Shown here piece by piece: positions 48,745 through 58,900 of a stretch of DNA of 64,000 nucleotides. The stretch is taken from contig JAGTXO010000003.1 in the NCBI GenBank assembly GCA_019448385.1, forward strand, positions 1,364,001 to 1,428,000. Direction: 5' to 3'. Numbering within the stretch: the first letter of the stretch is position 1; each line of letters starts with the position of its first letter. Below the pieces are notes generated by a model. The model did not search any database. It was given only the letters and a program-made list of their open reading frames with translations, and was not told the DNA's origin. Both the position numbers and the translations under genes were made by a program. The DNA is from Diacronema lutheri. Taxonomy: Eukaryota; Haptophyta; Pavlovophyceae; Pavlovales; Pavlovaceae.

Positions 48745-50801
48745 TCACAGCTTGGACGGGCCCTGCGCGGGCGGCGGGCTCGCCGCAATGCAGAGATGCT
48801 GCATGTCGATCAGCGCCTTGACGAGGTGCTCGCCAAACTTTTGGCAGTCCGTGTGCGCGCACGTGTTCCACGACGACGTGGAGATGTTGATGCGCGAGTC
48901 GAGGATCGAGTAGCACGCGCCGTACCCGTCCTTGCGCATCGGCGCGAACCCGCCAAAGAGCGGCGTGTATCCGACGTTGCTCGTCGAGATGACAAAGTTG
49001 CCGCCGCCGCCCGACTTTTTGTACGCCGTGTCAGTGAAGATGGCCGGGCGCGGCGTCATGCCCGAGAAGTGCGCCGCGATGTACAGCCCGAGGAGGTGAC
49101 GGTCGCACGCGCGCCCAGAGAGCGCGAGCTGCGCAAACTCGCCGTGCGCCGTGAGCGCCGCGCGGAGCGCCGCGAGCGCGTCGGCGGGCTTGGTCGCCGC
49201 GTCAGCCATCGCTTTGCAGAAGGCGACCGACTCGAGCGAGCACGATCGGATTGTCTCCGTCCGACCGTGGAAGAAGGCGCGCGTGTGGCCCGTCTCGTAC
49301 GTGGCGACCGGCTCGCCATGCATTCGGCAGTAGGCGAGCTGAATTGCCATCTGCACGAAGAAGTCCTGCGCGACCCATGCGTGCCGCCGGCGAGGCATCA
49401 CGCATGAGCGAGGGGCGACGCGCGCGCGCGCGCTATGTACGGCGCGTCCCACGCCGCGCGCGCGGCGCGGCGCGGCGCGTGCCGGGTGCATCTTGTAGTT
49501 TTTGATGAAGGCTTTGCCGAAATGCTTAAACTTGAAGACACGGACGGACACGTCGTTGATGAGCTGCGTGAGCTCGACGCTCGCCGTCTCGATCGCCATC
49601 GAGAGCGCGGGCCACAGCTCAAAGTTGAGCTTGGTCGGCGGCGGCACGGCCGAGCGCGGGAGCGGCTCGAAGACGTGCGCCCGCTCGAGAATCACCTTGT
49701 CGCGCGTGCGCTTGACAACGTAGTCGAACATCGAGACGCAGACCATTGCGTCCACGGGTGAGTGCTCGGCGTTACACCCGCCGCGCCCGTTGTCGAAGAC
49801 GAGCGTGGTGAAGGACTTGTCGAACCACTTGTTCCGCCCATCGCCCGCGAAGCAGAGCTGCGCGACCTCCTGCTTGCTCGAGGGCGAAGCGTCCTCGAAC
49901 GACAAGCAGTAGAGTGCCGTCTCGATCTCGCGGATCGACGCGCGGTTGACGGCGGAGCGCTCCATCATGTCAGTGCGCACCGCCGCCCACTTGTCGCGGT
50001 TGGCTGACGTGAGGACGGAGATGGACGGCTCCTCGGCCTCCTCGAGGACGGACGACGACATGTCGAGCACCTGCTGCAGCGCGGCGGCCGCCTCGGCGAC
50101 GGAGAACATGGTGCCGTCGGCGTGGTACGGGGTGAGAGAGAAGATGTGGTCGTTGCGAAAGACCGCCACGTGCCGCGAGTGCGCGTGCGTCTCGATCGTG
50201 TCCTCGCCCTCGCCGGGTATGCGCGTCGTGCCGAAGATTTGCGAATACTGGTGCATGCAGAGCGGCTGCCCTCGCATCGTCTCGGGCGGGAGGGTCTGGC
50301 TGTCGAGCGCGGCCTTGAACTCGAGGGTCGAAACCATCATCAGCGCCGCCGCCTGCACCGCGCTCAGCTTGACGCCCCAGTCGGGGAAGACGCCAAACCA
50401 GTTGACGTGGATAGCGTGCGTCTCGCGCGTCATCAAGTACGCCATTCGCAGCCACCACTCCTCCATCCAATTCTTGTGCTCGGCGGCGCGCGCGATCAGC
50501 ACCTGCTGCAGCTCGTGCGCCTGCCCACCTGCGCGCGTGCGCGCGCGCGCGCATCGTGCGCGCGGTATGAGCGCAGCTCCAGACTGCGCGCTGGCGCGCG
50601 CCGGCGCCGGCGCGCACCGTCGCGCACAAAGTCGGCGACGACGGCCTGCGAGTGCTCATACTGCTCGTCGGTCAAAAGCGGGCGCAGGCTGCGCAGGTAC
50701 ACCTGGCATGTCTCCTCGAGATCGGGCATCGGATAGGGCGCGAGCTCGTCCTGGAACGCATACGTCTTCGCCTTTCCGGCCGACGACGCCGTGACGGCCA
50801 T
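48745..50801 (-). CDS. Peroxisomal carnitine O-acyltransferase
   Basis: Transfers acetyl or acyl groups between CoA and carnitine. Three exons: 50801-50618, 50528-49483 and 49365-48745 (616 aa). Intron 1 is GT-AG. Intron 2 best fits a GC donor (CACCCG then GCACGC). Family landmarks are YPMPDLEETCQVYLRSLRPLL at the start; the substrate channel, GQAHELQQVLIARAAEHKNWMEEWW (first seven residues across the join); PLCMHQYSQIFGTTRIPGEGEDT; the catalytic His in NAEHSPVDAMV; FGKAFIKNYKMHP joined to DFFVQMAIQLAYCR; TETIRSCSLES; and ISTSNVGYTPLFGGFAPM near the end. The C-terminus is PSKL, so it carries a perfect SKL peroxisomal targeting signal (PTS1). A retained intron 2 would insert 39 residues in frame. 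Confidence 0.92.
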
Positions 50802-50823
50802 TTCGGCAGAAGCGCGTGCAACG

Positions 50824-51584
50824 TCAAGTCTTTTTTAAAAAAGACGCAGATTTACGAGTTTCGGATTTTGCTAGATTGGGGGCGCCAGCCAAGCAGGGGG
50901 ACGCGGCGCTCGCGCTCGCGGCGGCGGAGGCGGCGGCGCCCTCTTTGGCGGTCATGGGGTTGCTGTTGATGAACCACGCCGCGCCACCGTCGTCCGTCGC
51001 GAAGTTTGCTCACGCGCACCGCAGAATGGACCATCCCTGACGAGCGACGAATGACGATGCGACGGAAGAAGCGTGCGACGAGCTCGCCCATGTTCTCGGG
51101 CTTTCGCGTCGTACGCCTCGAAGAGGGCGTCCGTGTCCGTAATAAGGAGATCCCTCCGAGGGGGGGGGTTGACACCCATGAGCGTCGATGCGCGCGCCGG
51201 GTCGGCGAAGAGCGCGCCGACGATGAGCGAAGCGTCGATCCGGCTGGACGTCGCACGAGCCGCGGAGCTCGGGGCGGGCGGCGAGGAGCGCAGGGGAGAA
51301 AGAGAGCGCTGGACGCTACAGCGCGATTCCACCGCGCGTCTCGAGCCATCGCCCAAGCGATGTCGGCCCGTCCGTACCGAGCGTGAAGTGGAGCGGCAGG
51401 AGCGCCTTGCGCGCGTTCGCCTCCCACGAAAGGCCATCGCGAGGAAGAGCTCCTCGTAGCCCATGCCCTTGCACAAAGCGCCTGCAAACGTCGAGGTGAA
51501 CCAAATTACCGCGCGCCCACCGGCGCGGGCGCGAGCGCGAGCATGACCGCGAGCGCGAGCAGGACCGCGCATGCGGTCGACATC
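50824..51584 (-). pseudogene. Frameshifted, probably decayed gene
   Basis: Coding-like segments with strong third-position G/C bias follow one another on the minus strand but in changing frames. They are an ATG at 51584 with a signal-peptide-like MSTACAVLLALAVMLALAP that soon hits TAA; CKGMGYEELFLAMAF; then a frame change to SWEANARKALLPLHFTLG..LGRWLETRGG, ending in TAG; then RIDASLIVGALFADPARAS..LLITDTDALFEAYDA; then, after an extra base, KPENMGELVARFFRRIVI; then another change to NFATDDGGAAWFINSNPM and a stop at 50824. Some shifts sit at short runs (AAA, a 9-nt C run nearby), so sequencing error is possible. The family is not recognised. It lies just upstream of the carnitine acyltransferase and overlaps the 5' side of ThrRS. 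Confidence 0.5.
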
Positions 51585-51671
51585 GTTATCTCGCCGCCAT
51601 GCGCGACGCCATTTTTTCCGCGCTGGAGACGCGTCTTCCACCCGCACGTGCTGGGAGTTCTGCGCGGCGCG

Positions 51672-54600
51672 ATGGTGGAGGCGCACGGCGAGGGCGCGGC
51701 GAGCGGCAAGGGCCACGTGATCAAGGCCACGGCCCACCTGTCTCCCGATGAGCTCGCTGACGTTTACGGCAGCCAGGTCGAGCGCGCCACCCTCGGTGAG
51801 GCGGGTGCGGCGGGCGACGGCGCCGGGCGCGCGGCAAATGCGCGCACGATCGCGTCGAGCGGGCCGAAGAGCAAGGCGGCGGGCGGGCTCAAGCTGGGGC
51901 AGCCGGGCGTGAAGAAGGGGCCCAACCCGACGATGCTCGCCGAGCGCGAGGCCATCTTCAACGAGATCGTCGCCAAGCAGGCGGAGGCGATGGCGGCGCT
52001 CCCGCGCGTGCCGATCAGCGTCACGATGCCCGACGGAAAGGTGCTCCCGCTCACGGCGTGGGTGGACTCGCCGCTGAGCGTGGCCGAGTCGATCGGCAAG
52101 CAATTCGCCGGCCGCATGTGCGTCGCCAAGGTCAGGTACTCGCGGCGCCTCCCTGGCCTCGGCGAGATCGTCCTCGCCGATGAGATGGACGAGGAGCATG
52201 AGGCCGACGGCGCGGCCGACGCGAGCTTCGAGCTGTGGGACCTGGCGCGGCCGTTCGAGGGGGATTGCGAGCTGCAGCTGCTCACCTTCGACGACCCTGA
52301 GGGCAAGGAGACCTTCTGGCATTCGTCGTCGCACGTGCTCGGCGGCTCGCTAGAGGAACTCTTCGGAGTGCAGCTCACGCATGGTCCGCCCACCGCCTCT
52401 GGCTTTTTCTACGACGCGTGCGCGCGCGCGCGCGCGGAGCAAAGCGGCGCGCACGGGGGCGGCGCGCCGTGCACGCCTTGGCGCGCGCGCCGCGAGCAGG
52501 TGCATGGGGCTTCTTTGGCGCGCGCTCGAAGGCCCCCCTATAACCTCCGTGTGCGCGCGCGCACGCTCAACCGTGCGTTTGGCGCGAGCAGGTACATGGG
52601 CAGCGAAGCGATCGGCGTGGACGAGTACGCGGCGATCGACGCGAAGGCCAAGGCGCTTGCCAAGGCCAAGGCGCCCTTCGAGCGCCTCGTCCTCTCCAAG
52701 GCGGACGCGCTCCGCCTGTTTGCGCACAACCCTTTTAAAACGCACACGATCCGGACCAAGGTCCCCGATGGCGCGCTCACCACCGCCTACCGGTGCGGCG
52801 CGCGCGCGCCGTGGCATGGATCCGGCTGTCAGCTGCGCCGCCGTGCAAGCAGCCGCGCCGAGCTCACCGTCGTCGCGCCCTCGCCCGCCCGCGCGCCGCG
52901 CCCGCACGCCCGCGCGCCCGCGTTCGCGTCGCGCGCCGCGCAGCTGTGGCACGCTCGTCGACCTGTGCCGCGGGCCGCACCTGCCCAACACGGGGCGTGT
53001 GGAGGCTTTCGCCGTGCAGAAGAACTCGTCCGCCTACTTCCTCGGCCAGGCCAACTGCGACTCGTTGCAGCGCGTCTACGGCATCTCCTTCCCGGACGCC
53101 AAGCTCTTGAAGAAGTGGAAGGCGCTGCAGGAAGAGGCGGCGAAGCGCGACCACCGCCGGATCGGGATCGAGCAGGAGCTCTTCTTCTTCCACGAGCTCA
53201 GCCCCGGCTCCGCCTTCTTCCTGCCCCACGGCACGCGCCTCTACAACGCGCTCGTCGCGTTCATCCGCGGCCGCTACTGGGGGACTGGCCTGCCAACCGA
53301 CCGCGTCTATCACGAGGTGATTACGCCCAACATGTACAACATGAATCTGTGGCACACGTCGGGGCATGCGGCCAAGTACAAGGAGAACATGTTTGTCTTC
53401 GAGGTCGAGCACGCCGAGTTTGCGCTCAAGCCGATGAACTGCCCGGGCCACTGCCTCATGTTTAAAAACAAGGCACGGTCGTATCGCGAGCTGCCGCTCC
53501 GTTTCGCCGACTTTGGCGTGCTGCACCGGAACGAGCTGTCGGGCGCGCTCACCGGGCTCACACGCGTGCGCCGCTTCCAGCAGGACGACGCGCACATCTA
53601 CTGCGCCGTCACGCAGATCAAGGAGGAGGTGCGTTGGACGCTCCTTAGCGTGCCTATGCGCACTCGTGCCCTCTCTCCGCGCGGACGCGCGCGACGGTTG
53701 CGCCCAGCGCGGCGCGCTGAGCGCTGAGCGCTGAGCGTGCTCGCCCCGCCCTGCCTGTTCGCGCTGCTCTCCGCGCCGCCGCCGCGCGCGAGCAGGTGCT
53801 CGGCGTGCTCGAGCTGATTGCCTCCGTGTACGCTGTCTTTGGCATGACATTCTCGCTCTGCCTGTCGACCCGTCCTGAGACCAAGATTGGCGACGATGCC
53901 CTCTGGGACCGCGCGGAGGCGCTGATGGAAGAGGCGCTCAACGCGTTCGGCCAGCCGTGGAAGTTCAACAAGGGCGACGGCGCCTTCTACGGCCCCAAGA
54001 TCGACGTGCGGTGAGCGGGGCGCAGCGCGGCGCGGCGCGGCGCGGCGCGGCGCGTGCGCCCGCCGCGTGCGCGCGCGGCATGCGCACGCATGCCGTGCCA
54101 GTGCGCGCGCGCGCGTGAGTGTGCGCGGCTCGCTGCGCCCCGCTGCGCCGCGCCGCGCGACACAGCGTGTACGACGCTCTCGAGCGGGCGCACCAGTGCG
54201 CGACCGTTCAGCTCGACTTCCAGCTGCCCATCCGTTTTGATCTGTCGTACCAGGGCGCGGGTACCGAGGCCAAGGACGCCCTCACCGAGAGCTCGACGGA
54301 CGCCGAGCGCGGCCTCGCCGAGCACGGCAAGCTGCGCCCCGTGATGATCCACCGCGCGGTGCTCGGCTCGGTCGAGCGCATGATCGCCATCCTGACGGAG
54401 CATTACGCGGGCAAATGGCCGCTTTGGCTGTCGCCGCGCCAGCTCGTCATCGTGCCCGTGACCAAGTTCCAGCTCGACTACGCCGAGGAGGTGCGTCAGA
54501 TCTTCCACGCGCACCACTTCCACGTCGATGTGGACAGCACGCTCAACAAGCTGCCAAAGATGATCCTCAACGCGCAGAAGGAGCAGTGCGCGCGCGCCGC

Positions 54601-54948
54601 CTCCAGCCGCGCGCGCGCGCGCGCGCGCGCGCGCTGCCGCGCGCCGCCGACGCGCACGCGGGTACGTCCGCGACTCGTGTGTGCAGGTACAACTATATCC
54701 TCGTGGTCGGCCAGACTGAGGTTGTCGCGCGCACCGTCAACGTGCGGCTGCGCTCGGGCGCTGAGCTGGGCGAGCGGTCGATCGAAGATTTCCTCGCGCA
54801 CATCACCGCCGAGCGCGCGGCGCACGGCGTCGGCTTTGAGCCGGCGAGCGCTCCAGCGGGCGACGACGGCGCGCCGAGCAAGCCCGCGCCGAAGGCCAAG
54901 GAGCCCTCGAGCAAATCGAAGCCCGCTGCGGCCATCGCCTCCGAGTAG
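51672..54948 (+). CDS. ThrRS: Threonyl-tRNA synthetase
   Basis: Charges tRNA-Thr. Six exons: 51672-52417, 52592-52792, 52944-53628, 53796-54010, 54166-54585 and 54687-54948 (842 aa). All five introns are GT-AG and every join fits the family ([66 protein letters not shown]). Domains in order: a TGS-like domain ([18 protein letters not shown]); the editing domain ([23 protein letters not shown]-type metal site); the class-II core with Zn-binding [29 protein letters not shown] and [10 protein letters not shown]; motif 3 [16 protein letters not shown]; and the anticodon domain ([11 protein letters not shown]). The frame is open upstream to an ATG at 51543, which would add a 43-residue Arg-rich leader, possibly for organelles. 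The tail is Lys/Ala/Ser-rich. Confidence 0.95.
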
Positions 54949-55045
54949 CGCACCACCGTGGCCGACGACGATGTCAATCGGCTCGCTTTTTAAAAGGTCT
55001 AGCCGGCGTAGAATTCTTGGCCCTCTGCTCCACAGTCCCCGCCCG

Positions 55046-55845
55046 CTACACCGTCGTGGTGCGCAAATGCGCGTTCACCTTGTTGCGCTCGGCGTCCTTG
55101 TGCTGCTCTATCCGCTTCTTGACCGCCTCGCCCTGGCCCTTCGCTGCGTCGGTCAGCTCGGCGGCAAGCTTGACGCGCATCGGCTGGCCCTTGGAGCGCT
55201 TGCGTGCGGCGTTGATCAGCCAACGCAGCGCCATGCCCTCGGCGCGGTTGGGCGCGACGGGCGTCGGCACACGCAGCGAGCGCCCGCCCGACGCCGCGAC
55301 GCCGCGCAGCTCGAGAAGCGGCGTCGTGTGCTCCACCGCAAGTGCGAGCACCGAGCTGGGCGAGTGGCCCGTCTGCTGGCCGATGAGCGTGAGCGCATCG
55401 TAGAGCACGCGCTCGGCCACCGACTTCTTCCCGTCGTGCATCATCTGCCGCGCGAGCCGCTCCTGCAGCGCGGGCGTCTTCCTGCGGAAGGACGAGATGT
55501 GCGCGTAGAACGGGAACTCGCCGATGATGACGCGCGAGTCGGTGATACGTTGCGTGCGAAGCCGGAGCTCCTCGCGCACCTGCTCCGACTGCGAGGTCGC
55601 CGTGTCCACGATCGGAGTCGGCAGTGCGTCCGAGTTTGCGAGCTCTGCGACGGCGTGACGCGCGAGCGAGCGTGCAGCGCACGCGCGCTCGCGTGAGCCG
55701 CACGCTTGCGCTACCCTCGCCGGCGCACGCGCGCGCCGCGCAGGTCATGTGCGCGCATACTTTCCACCATGCGGTCGCCGCCACGCTTGCTGTGGCGCGA
55801 CAGAGCGCGTGCGCGAGGCATGCGCAGCGCCGCGCGTGAGAGCAT
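55046..55845 (-). CDS. Organellar (probably mitochondrial) ribosomal protein uS7
   Basis: Two exons: 55845-55761 and 55644-55046 (227 aa), with a 116-nt intron with donor AAAGTATGCG and acceptor CGCAG, phase 1 on both sides. Exon 1 encodes MLSRAALRMPRARALSRHSK, a basic amphipathic mitochondrial-type leader. uS7 binds 16S-type rRNA in the small-subunit head. Landmarks are MMHDGKKSVAERVLYDAL (family MxxGKKxxAxxIxYxAL), VEHTTPLLELRGVAASGGRSLRVPTPV (N..P..E.R..R.GG...QVP), MALRWLINAARKR and a closing LAAELTDAAKGQGEAVKKR (L..E..DA....G.A..K). The gene lies 97 nt from the convergent ThrRS stop. Confidence 0.88.
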
Positions 55846-55977
55846 TATGGGTACGCGAGCGACCAGCATGGGAGCCACGCAACAAGAGAGGCGTTCGAGT
55901 GTGGAGTTGAAAGTCAGTTGTCAGTCTCAGTCAGGCACGAAAGAGAAACTGCAGCAGACGCATGTGAGCTTCAGAAG

Positions 55978-58900
55978 TCAAAACCACTGCTCCCACAGTT
56001 CTAGCCCGCGCTCGTCCACGACGCTCTCGCCCAGCTCGCGCGGCGCGCCCGCCATGCGCGCGGGCAGCGCGCGCGCGCTCGCCGGCGCGTCGACCGCGAC
56101 GGTCGCGAGCAAAATGCGCTGCGTGCTCGCGGCGAGCGCGTTGAGCGCGTCGACGAGCTCGTCGCCCTGCCGCGAGCCCTCGTCGACCGCGGCGGCAATC
56201 GGCGCGTGCACGTACGTCGCGAGCGCGCCGCGCAACTCGGCATTGGCCTCCTGCCGCGCGACGAAGCTGCGCAGCTCAGCGGTCGCGCCGTGCGGCCGAA
56301 GGCCGAAAAGCTCGACCTCGATCGACGCGCGCGCGGCGGCGAGCTGCGCCCAGCGCGCGCGCTCGTGCGCGTCGCACGCATCGCGCACCCGCTCGGAGCT
56401 CGCGTGCAGCGCGATCTGCAGGCCCTGCAACGCGAGCGCAACGCCGCGCAACGCAACGGCCGTAACGGCCGTGTGCGCGTCGCGCGCGGCGCCGCCGCCG
56501 CGCGCGCGCGCATTGAGCGCGCTGCGCGCGCGCGTGTGCGGCGCGGCGCGCTGCTGACGCTCGAGCGCGCGAATCAGCGTGCGCAGCGGCAACGCACACG
56601 CCGCCTCCACCGCGTCGCACAACGCGACGACTGTGGGCGCGTGCTCGCTCTTCGCGGTCTCGTTGGCGCCCGCGCGCGCGCGCTCGTCGTCGCCTGCCAT
56701 GACGATCGTCCCCGCCGCGGCAGCGTCACGCAACTCTGAGAGCGCAGCGTGCACGACGAGCCGAAACTCGAGACGCGCCTCCTCCATCCCGTCGCATGCG
56801 GTCGCGCCGCGCCGCGGCCAGCCGACACGCCCGCCGAGCGTGCGCGCGCCGTCGGTTGAAGGGAACGACTGTTGGAGCGGCGGCGGCGGCGAGATGGGCG
56901 GCGGGCGAGCGATTGGCGACGCCGGCGCGCTCGGCGCGCTCGTCGGCCGCAGCACCGGACGCGAGCCCGCCGGCGCCTTGCCGTCGCCGTCGGCCGACGC
57001 GACGGCCGACGCGGCGGTGGCGGTCGTGCCATGCGCGCCCACCACCACCGCCGTCTCCAATGACTCCGGATCCGGCCGGTCCTCCGGACACAAGCTCTCA
57101 CCGCGGCTGCTGGCACTGCCGCCGCAGCTGGCGCGCGCGTGCACCGCCGCGCGGCGCGCGGGCGGCGCGCCCGCCGCGCCCGGCATCGCCGAGTCGGCAG
57201 CTGCGCTGGTCGATGCAACGCGCCGCGCCCGCCGCGTGAGCATCGCGCCCGCCATCGCGCCGGACTCTTCACCGGACTCGCCGCCGCCACAACCGTTGGC
57301 GCCCGCGACGTGCGCGGCGCCGACGCCATCCACGGCGTCGGCGCGCGTGCACGCGCTGCCTGCGCCGGCCGCGCTCCCGCCGCTGCCCGCGCCCGCGCCA
57401 AGCAGCGACGGCGGGCAACTCGTCGGGCCCAGTGGCGTTGGCGCGCGCCACCGCTGGACGGCGTCGGGCGCGCCCCAGGTCGCCGCGCTGCTAGCGCTGT
57501 CACACGCATCCTCGCCTGGCCCGCTCCGCCGGCGCGCGCACATGGGCGCGCGCGACACGGCGACGGCCGCCGTCGCAAACGCCCCGGCCGCCACCTGTAG
57601 CTGCAGTGCCGTTGGGTGTAGAAGGCGAGTGTGCGCCTCTTGACTCGCAGCGGCCGCACGGCCGAGCCGCGCGGCGAACTCGCCCGCTGCGGACTGCGTG
57701 GCGTGCTCGAAGGCCGAAACGAGCGACGCGGCGGCCTCGATCAACTCCAGCTCGCCCGCCTCCACCCGCTCCTCCTCCTCAACCTCCGTGCGCGCGCGCG
57801 CGCGCGTCACGCTCGGCGCGAGCGCTGCTGCGCGTGTGTGTGGCGAGGCGCCGATGAGTCCGGCGCTCGTCCGGCGCTCGTCCGAGCGACGAGCACCGGA
57901 CGCGTCCGGCGCTGGCTCGTCCGCCGAAGTCGTCGCGTCTGGCGCTCGTCGCTCGGCCGCAGCCTCGACAGCGGGCAGCGCGGGCGGCGACGGCTTCGGC
58001 TGATGCGGCGATGTGGGCTGCGAGTCGGTGTCCGGCTCCAAACCGGACGCCGGCTCGCTATCGGTTGAGGCATCGGCCGCAACCCCATCCTCTGCGCAGG
58101 AGACGCGCGAGCCCACGCCGCTCTGCGGCCCGACGCGAGCGTCCGCGACGCGCTCGACAGCCGCGGCGCCAGCCGCCTCGGGCGCGCGCGCTGCTGCGGT
58201 CGAGCAAGCCGCCAGCGCGTCGGCGCGCGCCGCGAACTCCAAGCCGCCGCGCGCGACCGCGTCCACGGCAGACGCCGACGCGGCGTCCACGTGCGCCGCA
58301 CGCCGGCGAGAGGCGGGCACGCCGGCGGCGGCGGGCGCGTCGGCGGCGGCGGGCGCGTCGGCGGCGTATGCGTCCGGCGCAGAGGCTGCAGCGCCAGCCG
58401 GCGCGCCGTCTGCGCCGGCCGGCGAGTCGTGCGTATGCTCCGTCGCGTGAGACATGCGAGGCGATGGCGGCTGGGGCTGCGGCTGCGGCTGGGGCTGGGG
58501 CTGCGGCTGCGGCTGCGGCTGGGGCTGGGGCTGCGGCTGGGGCTGGGGCTGCGGCTCCGGCTGGGCGGCCGGCGCGTGCGCGCGCGCCGGTGCTCGACCG
58601 TCGCGTGAGCGCCAATCTTCGCCAAGCATGCCGTCCGGCAGCTCGGGCGCGGCAGCCGGTGGCGCTTCGGCGCGCGGCACGCCGACGTCTGCGGCGGGCG
58701 CGACGGCGAGCGACGCGGGCGCGTGGGTGACGCCCGTTCCGCGCGCGGCGGTGGGCGCAGACACCGCCGCGCGGCCTGACGAAAACCAGTACGGGAGCGT
58801 GGACGCGACGGTCGCCCCGCCCGCGGACTCTGCGCTTTGCGAGCGCGCCGTGCCTGGCGGCTCTGCCAGCGCGTTGTGGTGCGCAAAGGACGGTGACGGT

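Noticed and set aside
49366-49482. GT donor a few codons downstream in the carnitine acyltransferase intron 2
   Set aside because: A GT site exists but would insert about eight Ala/Arg/Pro residues between MHP and DFFVQM, where the family has none. The GC donor gives an exact fit, though transcript data are needed.
51506-51584. 28-nt intron (GTAATTT...TTTGCAG) in the broken gene
   Set aside because: The ends look good, but 28 nt is far shorter than every other intron here (83-421 nt). The joined frame has poor third-position bias, so a frameshift is the simpler reading.
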